A stretch of DNA of 48,296 nucleotides from Ancylobacter dichloromethanicus (GTDB taxonomy: Bacteria; Pseudomonadota; Alphaproteobacteria; Rhizobiales; Xanthobacteraceae), in assembly GCF_018390645.1 (NCBI RefSeq), contig NZ_JAHBGC010000061.1, positions 1 through 48,296 of the forward strand, given 5' to 3'. The notes beneath the pieces are model-generated. The model did no database searches and was not told where the DNA came from. It worked only from the letters and a program-made list of their open reading frames with translations. The translations under genes and the position numbers were made by a program. Below are positions 36,733 through 48,296 of this stretch, piece by piece. Position 1 is the stretch's first letter, and each line of letters starts with the position of its first letter.

Positions 36733-36746
36733 TCTCCCGTGCGGCC

Positions 36747-36930
36747 GTCATCCTGGACGCCCGTAGGACGATCCGGGATCGCTCGCGGCGCGGACCTGCG
36801 TGCTTTGAGGCCGGCGCAAAGCGCCGGCACCTCAGCATGACGAGCGTCTTGCAGAACAGCGACGTCCCGGGGGAGCGTCACAGGAGCACCGTCATCCTGA
36901 GCCTCGAAGGATGGTCCTCGTGGCTCGGGA
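36747..36930. repeat. Dispersed-repeat-like intergenic sequence with REP-type hairpins
   Basis: The stretch between convergent cbbO and amiE holds GTCATCCTGGACGCCCG (36748-36764), a hairpin CCGGCG-CAAAG-CGCCGG near 36811-36827 flanked by TGAGG and CCTCA, and GTCATCCTGAGCCTCGAAGGATG near 36892-36914. These strings are, from general knowledge, typical of short palindromic repeats scattered between genes in Hyphomicrobiales. They may end transcription from both sides. No gene is seen in 36733-36984. Confidence 0.55.
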
Positions 36931-36934
36931 CGGT

Positions 36935-36959
36935 CATGGCCGGTCTATGCCCGGCCATG
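36935..36959. repeat. Palindrome with 9-base stem downstream of amiE
   Basis: CATGGCCGG (36935-36943) and CCGGCCATG (36951-36959) form a perfect stem with loop TCTATGC. It lies 25 bases past the amiE stop and could act as a bidirectional terminator or be another member of the dispersed repeat class. No T run follows on either strand. Confidence 0.6.
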
Positions 36960-36984
36960 GCCGTCCTGGAAGCGGCGGCCCCGC

Positions 36985-38022
36985 TCACCGATGCGCGGTG
37001 TCGGGGTTGGGAATGCCTTCGATCGGGCACTCCTCGGTGCCGACCATCGGGCGGGTGAAGGATTCCACCATCTCGCGGGTGCCTTCCGGGTCGGCGATCC
37101 ACTTCCGGTAGAAGTCGTAGGGGCAGGCGGCCTCGCCCTTGTCGCCGTCGCCGGAATTGATCATGCCGGTATAGCCGCGGTGCACCAGCTTGAAGAGGTG
37201 GTTCTCCGACTGCATGTTCTTGCGCGCGTCGCGGATCAGCGAGGTGGAGAGCGCGGCGTACTGGATGCCGTAATCCTCCTCGCCGCATTCGCCCAGCGTG
37301 CGCCCGTCGAAGCCGACAATGGCCGAGTGACCGAAATAGGAATAGACGCCGTCGAAGCCCGACGCGTTGGCCACCGCGACATAGACGTTGTTGGCGAAGG
37401 CCATCGCCTTCGACATCAGTACCTGCTGCTCCTTGGCCGGGTACATGTAGCCCTGGCAGCGCACGATGAGTTCGGCGCCCTTCATCGCGCAGTCGCGCCA
37501 GATCTCGGGATAGTTGCCGTCGTCGCAGATGATCAGCGAGATCTTCAGCCCCTTCGGCCCTTCCGAGACATAGGTGCAATTGCCGGGATACCAGCCCTCG
37601 ATCGGCACCCAGGGCATGATCTTGCGGTATTTCTGCACGATCTCACCCTTGTCGTTCATCAGAATGAGCGTGTTGTAGGGCGCCTTGTTGGGGTGCTCCT
37701 CATGCTGTTCGCCGGTCAGCGAGAACACGCCCCACACCCGGGCCTTGCGGCAGGCCTCGGCGAAAATCTCGGTCTCGTCGCCGGGGATGGTCGAGGCGGT
37801 CTCGTACATCTCCTTGGAATCGTACATGATTCCGTGGGTCGAATATTCCGGGAAGATGACCAGGTCCATGCCCGGCAGGCCCACCTTCATGCCCACCACC
37901 ATGTCGGCGATCTTGCGGGCGTTCTCAAGCACCTCGGCCTTGGTGTGCAGGCGGGGCATCTTGTAGTTCACCACCGCCACGCCGACGGTGTCTTTGCTGC
38001 TGGAAACGTCGCCGTGCATCAT
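36985..38022 (-). CDS. amiE: Aliphatic amidase
   Basis: A 345-residue nitrilase-superfamily amidase that hydrolyses short aliphatic amides (acetamide, propionamide) to the acid and ammonia in the cytoplasm. It is collinear with Pseudomonas AmiE from [20 protein letters not shown] onward, and the catalytic triad is at the same numbers: Glu59 (FPEY), Lys134 (KYRKIMP) and Cys166 ([10 protein letters not shown]). This supports ATG 38022, which has GAGGAG at ideal spacing. The upstream leader contains an intrinsic terminator, and amiR and amiC lie before it on the same strand, so expression should be inducible by amides through antitermination. The related formamidase AmiF is excluded by the closer AmiE match. 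Confidence 0.96.
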   Translation of the reverse strand: MMHGDVSSSKDTVGVAVVNYKMPRLHTKAEVLENARKIADMVVGMKVGLPGMDLVIFPEYSTHGIMYDSKEMYETASTIPGDETEIFAEACRKARVWGVFSLTGEQHEEHPNKAPYNTLILMNDKGEIVQKYRKIMPWVPIEGWYPGNCTYVSEGPKGLKISLIICDDGNYPEIWRDCAMKGAELIVRCQGYMYPAKEQQVLMSKAMAFANNVYVAVANASGFDGVYSYFGHSAIVGFDGRTLGECGEEDYGIQYAALSTSLIRDARKNMQSENHLFKLVHRGYTGMINSGDGDKGEAACPYDFYRKWIADPEGTREMVESFTRPMVGTEECPIEGIPNPDTAHR

Positions 38023-38324
38023 GGGAATTCTCCTCGGGATAAGCCGCGCGGGCGCGCTCGCAAGCGGCCGGGCCGGTGCGTTTTCGGGGGACGGGAACGG
38101 GGCGCCGCAGGGGAGGGCCGGCCGCGGCAGGCGTCAGGGCGGAACCGCGTTGTTCCGCCGGGGCATTCGGGCATAAAAAAAGCCCGGCAGGCTCTCGCGA
38201 ACCTTGCGGGCTACGTTGCCATGCACGGCCAACAGCGTTGGTGGCCGGGCGGGAGATGGCGTGCCGGGCCCGACTGCCCGGAAACCATCCATGGGTAATA
38301 TCTAATCATCATCGCCGCGCCAGT
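38023..38324 (-). promoter_or_regulatory. amiE leader between amiR and amiE
   Basis: This 302-base gap carries the terminator at 38175-38212. Upstream of it, on the transcribed strand, are hairpins such as CCAAC-GCT-GTTGG. Downstream is about 150 bases of GC-rich untranslated leader ending in GAGGAG before amiE. AmiR-type ANTAR proteins bind leader RNA hairpins and prevent termination. I could not confirm the paired hexaloop ANTAR motif by eye. No gene is seen. Confidence 0.6.
38175..38212 (-). terminator. Intrinsic terminator/attenuator in the amiE leader
   Basis: On the minus strand AGCCCG pairs with CGGGCT, and an inner stem GGTTC-GCGA-GAGCC closes on a GNRA-type loop. A T run of seven (reading the A run 38175-38181) follows at once. 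The structure ends 152 bases before amiE and begins 112 bases after the amiR stop. It fits the terminator that AmiR suppresses in Pseudomonas. Confidence 0.8.
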
Positions 38325-38969
38325 TCAAGAGCCGGCGGGCGGCGTGGCCGCGGCGCCGGCGTCGCGGCCGCGCGGGGAAATCTGCAACAGCTCGGTGGCG
38401 TGGATCAGCGACGCCGCCATGTCCTCCATCGGCACCCGCTTGGCCATCGCCTGCCGGCGCAGGCTCTGATAGGCGTCCTCCTCGGTGAGGCCGAGATTCG
38501 CCATCAGGATCGACTTGGCGCGCTGGATCGTCTGCAGGCCGGCGAGCTTGCTTTCCAGCCGGGCGACGCGCTTTCGCGCCTCCTGCCGCTCCAGCCACAA
38601 TGTGCGGGCAATGGTGAGGTTGGTCAGCAGGCCGAACGGCCGGATCGGCCGCTCCACCACCGCCACCGCGCCCGATTCCAGCACCAGTTGCAGCGTTGCG
38701 GGGTTCTCGTAGCCGACCACCGCGATCAGCGTCGGGCGTCGGGTCGGATCGGCCTTGAGCAGTTTCACGATGGCGGTGCGCGCATCCGGCTCGATGGCGA
38801 GCAGGACCACATCGGCGCCGGCCGGCCAGTCGGCGGGCACCGGCCAGACGATCTCCACCGCGCAGCCGATGCGGCGCAGATGCTCCACCAGGCTCGGGCG
38901 CTCGTCGTCGGGCGGGTGGATCACATGCACCCGAAGGCCGCGCAAATCCTTGAGCACCTGCATCGCCAT
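38325..38969 (-). CDS. amiR: AmiR-like ANTAR-domain transcription antiterminator
   Basis: A 214-residue protein. The N-terminal part is a response-regulator-like fold without a clear phospho-acceptor (VHVIHPPDDERPSL, VVLLAIEPDA). A coiled coil at about 125-150 (LWLERQEARKRVARLESKLA) leads to the RNA-binding ANTAR domain (LQTIQRAKSILMANLGLTEE, then DAYQSLRRQAM). In Pseudomonas, AmiR is held silent by AmiC and binds the amidase leader RNA when amide is present. ATG 38969 is chosen because GGGAGG precedes it. It starts 14 bases after amiC, as expected for a complex made in equal amounts. Confidence 0.92.
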   Translation of the reverse strand: MAMQVLKDLRGLRVHVIHPPDDERPSLVEHLRRIGCAVEIVWPVPADWPAGADVVLLAIEPDARTAIVKLLKADPTRRPTLIAVVGYENPATLQLVLESGAVAVVERPIRPFGLLTNLTIARTLWLERQEARKRVARLESKLAGLQTIQRAKSILMANLGLTEEDAYQSLRRQAMAKRVPMEDMAASLIHATELLQISPRGRDAGAAATPPAGS

Positions 38970-38983
38970 CTCGCCGCCTCCCG

Positions 38984-40162
38984 TCACGACAGCGCGAACT
39001 GGCGGCCATCGGCCGGCCAGTCATCGAGGTTCTGAACCACGCAATAGGGGTCCGGCCTCACCGGGGCGCCGGCGTCCCACACCACCTCGAAGCGGGCATC
39101 GGCGCCGAGCCGGGCGATGCGCGGGCGCAGCCAGGTGTGGTGGTTGCCGGGCTCCACCCGCACCCGGCCCTGCGGCGCCTCGAAGGCCCCGGCGCCGAGT
39201 TCTGCGAGCAGGGCGTCGGGCGCGTCGGTGCCGGCGCGGGCCAGCGCCTGCATGGCGAGATGCAGCTGGAAATAGGCGGCCTCGGCAGCGGCGGTGACCG
39301 GCGTGGCTACGCCGTAGCGCTTCTTGAAGGCGGCGACGAAGCGCCTTGCGGCCGGCGTGCCCAGCGTCTCGAAGAAGGGGGCGGCGGTGATGTGGCCGCT
39401 CGCCACTTCAGGCGCCATCAGCGCCACCTCCGCCTCGCTGGTGGTGAGGCTGGCGATCGGCAGGATGCGCGAATCGAAGCCGGCGGCGTGATGGGCGGCG
39501 TAGAGCTTGGCCGTATCGGCACCGACCACGGTGGAGAAAATGACGTCCGGCGCGGCCTCGCGGACCTTGTCCATCACCTCGGCGAAATCGGCCTCCGACG
39601 CGCCGAGCGGCACATAGGTCTCGCCCAGCACCCGCCCGCGCGACTGCACCACGAAATCGCTCATGATGCGGTTCGACTCGTAGGGGTAGACGTAGTCGGA
39701 ACCGACGAGGAAGAACCGGTTGCCGTAATGGCCCAGCAGGTAGTTGGCGAGCTGGATCGAATTCTGGTTCGGCGCCGCCCCGGTGTAGACGCAGTGGCGC
39801 GAATATTCGAAGCCCTCGTAAAGCGTGGGGTAGAACAGCAGCCCGCCCTGCGCCTCCACCACCGGCAGCACCGCCTTGCGGGTGGAGGACATGTAGCAGC
39901 CGAAGATGAGCCGCACGCCATCATCGACCAGCAGCCGCTCGGCCAGCCGGCGGAAGGCGCGGGGGTCGCAGGCGGGGTCGCGGATGACGGCCTCGACGCG
40001 CCGGCCGAGGACGCCGCCGGCGGCGTTGATCTCGTCGATGGCGAGCAGCGTGCCGCCAAGCTGCGAGGTCTCCACCGCCGCGGTGACGCCGGTGGCGGAG
40101 AACAGCACGCCAACCTGCCAGCACGCGGCCGTCGCATCGCTGCTTGGGAAAACCCTCGCCAT
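38984..40162 (-). CDS. amiC: AmiC-like amide-sensing negative regulator
   Basis: A 392-residue periplasmic-binding-protein fold with no signal peptide, as expected for a cytoplasmic sensor. It shares the AmiC/UrtA-type pattern: VGVLFSATGVTA, LLAIDEINAAGGVLGR, FGCYMSSTRKAVLPV, LLFYPTLYEGFEYS and FFLVGSDYVYPYESNR. In Pseudomonas it binds AmiR and releases it on binding acetamide. The adjacent amiR and amiE make this a sensor rather than a transport protein, and no permease genes are nearby. The ATG at 40162 has only a weak purine stretch before it. Confidence 0.9.
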   Translation of the reverse strand: MARVFPSSDATAACWQVGVLFSATGVTAAVETSQLGGTLLAIDEINAAGGVLGRRVEAVIRDPACDPRAFRRLAERLLVDDGVRLIFGCYMSSTRKAVLPVVEAQGGLLFYPTLYEGFEYSRHCVYTGAAPNQNSIQLANYLLGHYGNRFFLVGSDYVYPYESNRIMSDFVVQSRGRVLGETYVPLGASEADFAEVMDKVREAAPDVIFSTVVGADTAKLYAAHHAAGFDSRILPIASLTTSEAEVALMAPEVASGHITAAPFFETLGTPAARRFVAAFKKRYGVATPVTAAAEAAYFQLHLAMQALARAGTDAPDALLAELGAGAFEAPQGRVRVEPGNHHTWLRPRIARLGADARFEVVWDAGAPVRPDPYCVVQNLDDWPADGRQFALS

Positions 40163-40246
40163 TGGCCGTCTGCACCCCGCGCCGGAAACTCGTCCGGCGC
40201 ATGCGACCAGTACCGGCCGCGCCGCGCAATACGGCGTTTGCCCCCT

Positions 40247-40813
40247 TTACGCGCCGAAACGGTCGCGCAGTTCGCGGCGGACGCTGTCGAGAATCTCGGC
40301 CGAAAGCGCCGGATCGCCCTCGGCCACGCCGCGCGCCATGGTGAGCGCGCCGATCATGCAGGACAGCACCGCCACCGCCTGCCGGCGGCGGGCCTCGGGC
40401 GGGGCGTCGTCCATGTGGCGCGCGATGGCGTCGACGAAGCCGTTGAGCCCGGCGGCATAGCTCTTCTGCAGGTCGGCCGACTGGCGCGAGACCTCGGCGC
40501 CGAGGGCGGAGAGGGCGCAGCCGCGGGCGGGATCGTCACGATGGGCGGGGGTGAGGTAGCGGTCGAGAATGGCGGTGAGGTCGGCCGATCTGAGCCAGCC
40601 CTGGATGCCTTCGATGCAGGCCTCCCGGCAGGCCGCGTCGGCGAGGTCGGCCTTGGAACGGAAATGGCCGTAGAAGGCGCCGTGGGTGAGGCCGCTGGCC
40701 TGCATGATCTCGGCGACGCCGACATCCTTGAAGCCGCGTTGGCGAAACAGGCGGGACGCGGATTCGAGAATCGACCGGCGATGCTCGGCGACCTTGGCTT
40801 TCGTGACCCGCAA
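40247..40813 (-). CDS. TetR-family transcriptional regulator
   Basis: A 188-residue repressor-type protein with the N-terminal helix-turn-helix in GVAEIMQASGLTHGAFYGHF (about residues 32-51), followed by a helical ligand domain. The start is TTG 40813, which has GGGGAG at 8-base spacing; no ATG or GTG lies at the beginning of the domain. It lies upstream of amiC on the same strand with 84 bases between, so read-through is possible. Its ligand and targets are unknown. The C-terminal YxxGL-type region resembles TetR members that respond to electrophiles or aromatic compounds, but this is weak. Confidence 0.88.
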   Translation of the reverse strand: MRVTKAKVAEHRRSILESASRLFRQRGFKDVGVAEIMQASGLTHGAFYGHFRSKADLADAACREACIEGIQGWLRSADLTAILDRYLTPAHRDDPARGCALSALGAEVSRQSADLQKSYAAGLNGFVDAIARHMDDAPPEARRRQAVAVLSCMIGALTMARGVAEGDPALSAEILDSVRRELRDRFGA

Positions 40814-40942
40814 CGCAGTTCTCCCCGACGCCGGATGGATGGCCCGCTACGCCCCGGGGCGCAGTGCCGACCCTAAGAGCACGAAAAGCGGGCCGATGGA
40901 AATACGGCTCTCTGCGTGGGCGGGGCGCGCCGCGCCGGCCCT

Positions 40943-42094
40943 TCAGGCGGAAGCGGGCCGGGCCCTGAGGCGGGCGCGGACCGCCTTCAGCCCCGCCAGC
41001 ACCGGCCGCTCCACCGCGACGAGGAACACCCCCGCCAGCGCCAGCGCGGCGAGGAAGGTCGCCACGAACAGCCCCGCCAGCGCCAGCGGGTCGAGCGGGC
41101 CGAAGCGGGCATAGAGGGCGCAGGCGGGCGCGACGATGAGCGGCACATGGACGAGGTAGAGCGGAAAGGAGAGTTCGCCGAGGCGCTGCAAGGGCGCGGT
41201 CTCGAACAGGCGGCGCGCCGCGGGAGTGATCAGCAGGGCGACCAGCACCAGCACCGCGCCGACCTGCCGGACGCCGTCCCGCCCGAGCCAGGATTGCAGG
41301 TAGGAGACGACACCGCCATCGGCCGCATGGCCGGGATAGGTGGCGCCGAGGACGAGGCCGAACAGGCCAAGGACGCAGCCCGCGCGCGCGTGGTCGCGCA
41401 GAATGTGCCGGCCCTCGAACACCAGCGCCCCGCCGCAGAAGGCGGCGAGCGAGAACTGTCCCAGCGCACCGAGGGCGAGCCCGGCAAACGCCATGGCGAG
41501 CGGGCGCGCCCGGCCGGGCAGCACCGCATAGGAGCCGTAGATCAGGATGGAGCCGAAGAACTCCGCCTGCATGGTCCAGAGCGGGTTGTTGAAGCGCGTG
41601 GTGCCGTCGAGGAAAGCGCCGATTCCGCCCTCCCACAGCGCCTGGGTGAAGGGCGGGAAGGGCGGCTGGTAGGTCCAGCGGAACCAGGGGCTGCCGGTGA
41701 GCGCCTGCACCTCGCGCGCGGCGTCGGGAAAGCTCATGAGCCACGCCCAGGCCAGGGCCGAGGAGACCAGCGCGGGGAGGGCGAGCCTGAGATAGCGCAG
41801 CCCGATCATCGCCGGCGCCTCGCGGGCGCCGCGCGGCGCCGAGGCGGCGAGCACGAAGCCCGACAGCACGAAGAAGATGGCGACCGCGAAATGCCCGTTC
41901 CACAGCACCGCGATCGGTGTGTCCCAGAGGCCGAAGCCGCTGCGGTTCCAGTCGGTGAAAGGCGCGGGCACGAAGGCATAGAAGAAATGGAAGGCCACGA
42001 CCGAACAGGCCGCCAGCCCGCGCAGCCCGTCGAGGCACCGCACCCGCCCGGAAGGCGGGGAGGCGGGTGCGATCTCGGCAGTGCGCAGCGGCAT
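40943..42094 (-). CDS. Acyltransferase-3 family membrane protein
   Basis: A 383-residue integral membrane protein with about ten helices. The N-terminal landmarks of the family are visible: VRCLDGLRGLAACSVVAFHF with the catalytic-type histidine in the next helix, FFVLSGFVLA, and a C-terminal LGELSFPLYLVHVPLI with a second histidine. These enzymes O-acylate sugars of surface glycans or other cell-envelope carbohydrates from acyl-CoA. It is 25 kb from the polysaccharide locus, so a link to that glycan is only possible. ATG 42094 has GGGCGGG upstream. Confidence 0.85.
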   Translation of the reverse strand: MPLRTAEIAPASPPSGRVRCLDGLRGLAACSVVAFHFFYAFVPAPFTDWNRSGFGLWDTPIAVLWNGHFAVAIFFVLSGFVLAASAPRGAREAPAMIGLRYLRLALPALVSSALAWAWLMSFPDAAREVQALTGSPWFRWTYQPPFPPFTQALWEGGIGAFLDGTTRFNNPLWTMQAEFFGSILIYGSYAVLPGRARPLAMAFAGLALGALGQFSLAAFCGGALVFEGRHILRDHARAGCVLGLFGLVLGATYPGHAADGGVVSYLQSWLGRDGVRQVGAVLVLVALLITPAARRLFETAPLQRLGELSFPLYLVHVPLIVAPACALYARFGPLDPLALAGLFVATFLAALALAGVFLVAVERPVLAGLKAVRARLRARPASA

Positions 42095-42173
42095 CGGGGC
42101 CCGCCCTGTGGCGTCGGGAGGTGGCGTCAAGATACCGACAGGTGTCGCCGCCGCCGCGCCCCGCGTCAACCCG

Positions 42174-42575
42174 TCAGTCGTCGTCCGCCGGCCGGTCCCT
42201 GGTGTGCTGCGCGGCGCCCTCCTGCGGCGCCAGCCAGTGCTCGCGGCGGAGGGTCCACAGTTCATAGGAAGGCACCAGCGCGCTGGGCGGGGTGTCCAGC
42301 GAGCCGAGCTTGACCTCGATCTCGTCCGAGCCTTCCGCCCAGCAGAACAATTGCGCGCCGCAGCGCGGGCAGAACCGCTCGCCGCCGGCCCGCGCCGGCC
42401 AGCAGGCGAGTTCGCCGGACATCGTCACGCCGGCGCGCGGCCAGATGCCGAAGAAGGAGAAGGCCGAGCCGGACTGCTTGCGGCAGGTCGCGCAATGGCA
42501 GAGGCCGACGCGCCGCGGCTCGCCCTCGATCTGGTAGCGGACCTGTCCGCAATTGCAGCCGCCGGAAAGCTTCAT
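42174..42575 (-). CDS. GFA/CENP-V-family zinc protein
   Basis: A 133-residue protein with the full cysteine pattern of the GFA fold: GGCNCGQVRY (Cys7, Cys9), LCHCATCRKQSG (Cys26, Cys28, Cys31) and FCPRCGAQLF (Cys69, Cys72). The family includes glutathione-dependent formaldehyde-activating enzyme, but many members have no known substrate. ATG 42575 gives the normal length and start (MKLSGGCNCG). It lies on the same strand after the pyruvate kinase terminator, so it probably has its own promoter. Confidence 0.88.
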   Translation of the reverse strand: MKLSGGCNCGQVRYQIEGEPRRVGLCHCATCRKQSGSAFSFFGIWPRAGVTMSGELACWPARAGGERFCPRCGAQLFCWAEGSDEIEVKLGSLDTPPSALVPSYELWTLRREHWLAPQEGAAQHTRDRPADDD

Positions 42576-42642
42576 CGGGAGTCTCGCGGGTGCAGTGTCC
42601 GGGTATCCAGCACCGCAGGTCGATGGCGCCGGCGCCATGAGA

Positions 42643-42664
42643 AAGGCCCGCCGGAGCGGGCCTT
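42643..42664 (-). terminator. Terminator downstream of pyk
   Basis: AAGGCCCGC and GCGGGCCTT form a perfect 9-base stem around a CGGA (TCCG on the minus strand) loop. It begins 33 bases after the pyk stop. On the minus strand it is followed by TCTC rather than a long T run, so termination may be incomplete. Confidence 0.7.
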
Positions 42665-42696
42665 CTGGAGTCAATCGCGGGCCGGCAACCGGCGCC

Positions 42697-44244
42697 TCAG
42701 TCCGCCTTCGGCGCCACCGGGGCGGAGCGCAGGACGGCGTCGTCCGCCTTCAGGGCGGCGGCGCGCGGGCGCAGGGAATCGCCCGCCTCTTCCGGGCGCG
42801 GCGTGCGGTGGGCCATCGCCTTGTCGATGGTGACGAGGCGCAGCACATTGGTGGTGCCGGGGGTGGCGAAGGGCACGCCGGCGGTGATGGCGATCAGGTC
42901 GCCCTCGGTGGCGAAGCCGTGCTCCACCGTCACCTGCGTCGCCTTGGCCGCCATCTCGCCGAAGGTGTGGATCTCCTCCGGCGCGTGCACGACGTGGACG
43001 CCATAGGACATGACAAGGCGGCGCGCGGTGGAGAGCTGGCTGGCGATGCCGATGATCGGGATGCGCGGGCGCTCCCGCGCGGCGTGAAGCGTCGTGGTGC
43101 CGGAGAGGGTGTAGGTGACGATGGCCGCCGCATTGGTCGACAGCGCCGCGTGGTAGGCGGCCTGGGTCACCGCGTCGGCCACCGAATGGCCTTCCTCGGG
43201 ACGCTGCGATTCGATGATCGCGCGGTAGCCCGGGTCGCGTTCCACCTGCTTGATGATCTGGTCCATCATCGCCACGGCCTCGACCGGGTACTGGCCGGCC
43301 GCGCTCTCGGCCGAGAGCATCACCGCGTCGGCGCCGTCATAGACGGCGGTGGCGACGTCGGAGACTTCGGCGCGGGTCGGCACCGGGGCGCTGATCATCG
43401 ATTCCAGCATCTGCGTCGCCACGATCACCGGCTTGCCGAGGCGGCGGGATTCGCGGATGACGCGCTTCTGCAGCGCCGGGATTTCCGGCAGCGACAGCTC
43501 CACGCCGAGATCGCCGCGCGCCACCATGATGCTGTCGGACAATTCGGTGAGGCGGGTGAGGTGCTCGACCGCGAGCGGCTTCTCCAGCTTCAGGTTGATC
43601 TGGGCGCGGCCCTGGATCAGTTCCTTGGCCTCCAGCACGTCCTCGGGGCGCTGCACGAAGGAGAGCGCGATCCACTCGACGCCGAGGTCGAGGGCGAAGA
43701 ACAGGTCGGCGCGGTCCTTGTCGGTGAGCGCCGAGACCGGCAGCAGCACGTCGGGAACGTTGAAGCCCTTGTTGTTGGACAGCTTGTTGCCGGCCACCAC
43801 TTCGGCGTCGATATAGCCGGCGCCCTTCTTCACCACCCGCACGCGCACCTTGCCGTCGTCGAGCAGCACGGTGGAGCCCTCGTTGAGGGCCTCAAGGATT
43901 TCCGGGTGCGGGATCGACACGCGCGTCTCGTTGCCGGGCGTCGGGTCGGTGTCGAAGCGGATGGTCGAGCCGGCAGTCAGGTTGATGAAGCCGTTCTCGA
44001 AGCGGCCGAGGCGCAGCTTCGGGCCCTGAAGGTCCGCGAGCACGCCGATCGGTCGCCGGACTTCCTTTTCGAGCGCCCGCACGGAGGCGAGCACGCGGCC
44101 GTGGTTCTCCTGGGTGCCATGGCTGAAATTCAGCCGGAACACGTCGACCCCGGCCTCGTACAGCGCCTTGATCATCTCCGGACTTGAAGACGCCGGACCC
44201 AGCGTCGCCACGATTTTGGTCGCGCGTCCACGCCTGCTAACCAT
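42697..44244 (-). CDS. pyk: Pyruvate kinase
   Basis: A 515-residue glycolytic enzyme that makes pyruvate and ATP from phosphoenolpyruvate and ADP. Landmarks are TKIVATLGPAS at the N-terminus, FRLNFSHGTQENH, the family signature IMVARGDLGVEL, ATQMLESMISAPVPTRAE, VYDGADAVMLSAESAAGQYP and a C-terminal allosteric domain. The last ~35 residues are an alanine- and proline-rich tail beyond the usual family end. ATG 44244 has GGAGGA at good spacing. It is divergent from pyruvate carboxylase with 421 bases between. Confidence 0.96.
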   Translation of the reverse strand: MVSRRGRATKIVATLGPASSSPEMIKALYEAGVDVFRLNFSHGTQENHGRVLASVRALEKEVRRPIGVLADLQGPKLRLGRFENGFINLTAGSTIRFDTDPTPGNETRVSIPHPEILEALNEGSTVLLDDGKVRVRVVKKGAGYIDAEVVAGNKLSNNKGFNVPDVLLPVSALTDKDRADLFFALDLGVEWIALSFVQRPEDVLEAKELIQGRAQINLKLEKPLAVEHLTRLTELSDSIMVARGDLGVELSLPEIPALQKRVIRESRRLGKPVIVATQMLESMISAPVPTRAEVSDVATAVYDGADAVMLSAESAAGQYPVEAVAMMDQIIKQVERDPGYRAIIESQRPEEGHSVADAVTQAAYHAALSTNAAAIVTYTLSGTTTLHAARERPRIPIIGIASQLSTARRLVMSYGVHVVHAPEEIHTFGEMAAKATQVTVEHGFATEGDLIAITAGVPFATPGTTNVLRLVTIDKAMAHRTPRPEEAGDSLRPRAAALKADDAVLRSAPVAPKAD

Positions 44245-44665
44245 GATTTCCTCCGTCGGTGGGCTCGCCGATGCGCAGCACCGGCGCGTCCTCATATGAA
44301 GCAAAAGTCCAGTTCTGTCTCTCGGATGTTATCTTGCACCGCAGCGTGTCCCTTTCGCGACGCCGAGGGCCCCGGCGATCAAAACAACGTGCCGTAACGG
44401 CAGGAACCTTGACCGCCGGCCCGTCGCGGCCGGCCGGCCGGAAACGTCTTGCTGGCATTCGGAATTCTGTATACCAATTGCGATGTCACGTGTGCGGCAT
44501 CGCCCGGACGCCGGTATCCCGCGAGGGAACCGGCATGGCTGATGCATCGTCGCCCTGCCGGTTCCGGCGGCGGCAGGCAGGCGGGGCGCCCCGTTTGGTC
44601 CGCAGCAGGATGCAGGTTTCGAGTTTTCAACATTCGCAGACCGCAACCACGGGTGACGCTACGCC
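44245..44665. other. Intergenic region between divergent pyk and pyc
   Basis: No gene seen. A possible promoter toward pyc is TTGCTG (44449-44454) with TATACC (44470-44475), but the 15-base spacer is short, so this is weak. The stretch around 44461-44490 is less GC-rich than its surroundings. Short open frames cross it without recognisable motifs. Confidence 0.35.
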
Positions 44666-48133
<3,468 letters not shown>

Positions 48134-48185
48134 ACGAAACGGACAACGACCTTCTCGACAGGAAGGCGATACTGGGAGGTAGGCA

Positions 48186-48296
48186 ATGCGAGTGGCGATA
48201 CTGAGGGAAGAGGCGGGCCTCGAACCCCGCGTGGCGGCCAGCGCCGACACGGTCAAGCGCTATGTCGGCTTGGGGGCGGCGGTATTTGTCGCGTCG
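48186..48296 (+). CDS. pntA: NAD(P) transhydrogenase subunit alpha, 5' end
   Basis: Only 37 codons lie in the window. The start MRVAILREEAGLEPRVAASA with TVKRYVGLGAAVFVA matches the N-terminus of the AlaDH/PNT domain, which in PntA binds NAD. GGGAGG lies just upstream of the ATG. The gene is 52 bases after pyc on the same strand and could be co-transcribed. Alanine dehydrogenase is the main alternative, because the two families share this N-terminus. Confidence 0.75.
   Translation, partial: MRVAILREEAGLEPRVAASADTVKRYVGLGAAVFVAS

Noticed and set aside
38984..40162. Urea or branched-chain amino acid ABC binding protein
   Set aside because: No signal peptide and no permease or ATPase neighbours. 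Adjacency to amiR and amiE makes it the AmiC sensor.

Overview
The window is 48.3 kb of very GC-rich DNA with dense, often overlapping genes (many ATGA and GTGA junctions). It fits an alphaproteobacterium of the Hyphomicrobiales, perhaps a Xanthobacteraceae-like organism. This rests on overall gene style, a CbbQ/CbbO pair, FNR/FixK-type control and short dispersed intergenic palindromes. The family-level placement is inference, not proof. No rRNA, tRNA, CRISPR array, complete insertion sequence or prophage was seen.

Region 1 (1-17.9 kb) is a surface-polysaccharide locus. It holds a truncated methyltransferase at the left edge, a PglK/MsbA-type ABC exporter (candidate lipid-linked glycan flippase), and several GT-B glycosyltransferases. 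A broken remnant of one polymerase is followed by an intact, strikingly AT-rich Wzy-like polymerase. Next comes a tight block for 2-acetamido-2,6-dideoxy-L-hexoses: CapE, an RmlD-like reductase, CapF and CapG, then a WbuB-type transferase. The locus ends with a PglC-type initiating transferase, a GNAT acetyltransferase, an ATP-grasp ligase and a convergent UDP-glucuronate 4-epimerase. Having both an RmlD-like reductase and CapF suggests the 4-keto sugar can be drawn to two products (L-QuiNAc and L-FucNAc families). The locus is clearly mosaic.

Region 2 (18-24.7 kb) holds an AceE/MdeB-like 2-oxoacid dehydrogenase E1 divergent from an Lrp/AsnC regulator, with a 31-bp dyad between them that looks like its operator. 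A DUF72 protein follows, then an operon of PepSY protein, cytochrome b561-like protein, OmpR-type response regulator and histidine kinase. That operon has an 11-bp-phased direct repeat in its promoter region.

Region 3 (24.8-36.7 kb) has a phosphoketolase and a zinc alcohol dehydrogenase behind a near-consensus FNR/FixK box. A YhiI-RbbA-YhhJ-type ABC export system and a CbbQ/CbbO (MoxR AAA+ plus von Willebrand A) chaperone pair follow, the latter without RuBisCO or nitric oxide reductase genes nearby.

Region 4 (36.7-48.3 kb) has intergenic palindromes, then an aliphatic amidase system in the order amiC-amiR-amiE. A strong intrinsic terminator lies in the amiE leader, where AmiR antitermination would be expected. 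After these come a TetR regulator, an acyltransferase-3 protein, a GFA-family zinc protein, pyruvate kinase with its own terminator, a divergent full-length pyruvate carboxylase, and the first codons of a transhydrogenase alpha subunit. Phosphoketolase, pyruvate kinase and pyruvate carboxylase together describe acetyl-phosphate and PEP-pyruvate-oxaloacetate metabolism.
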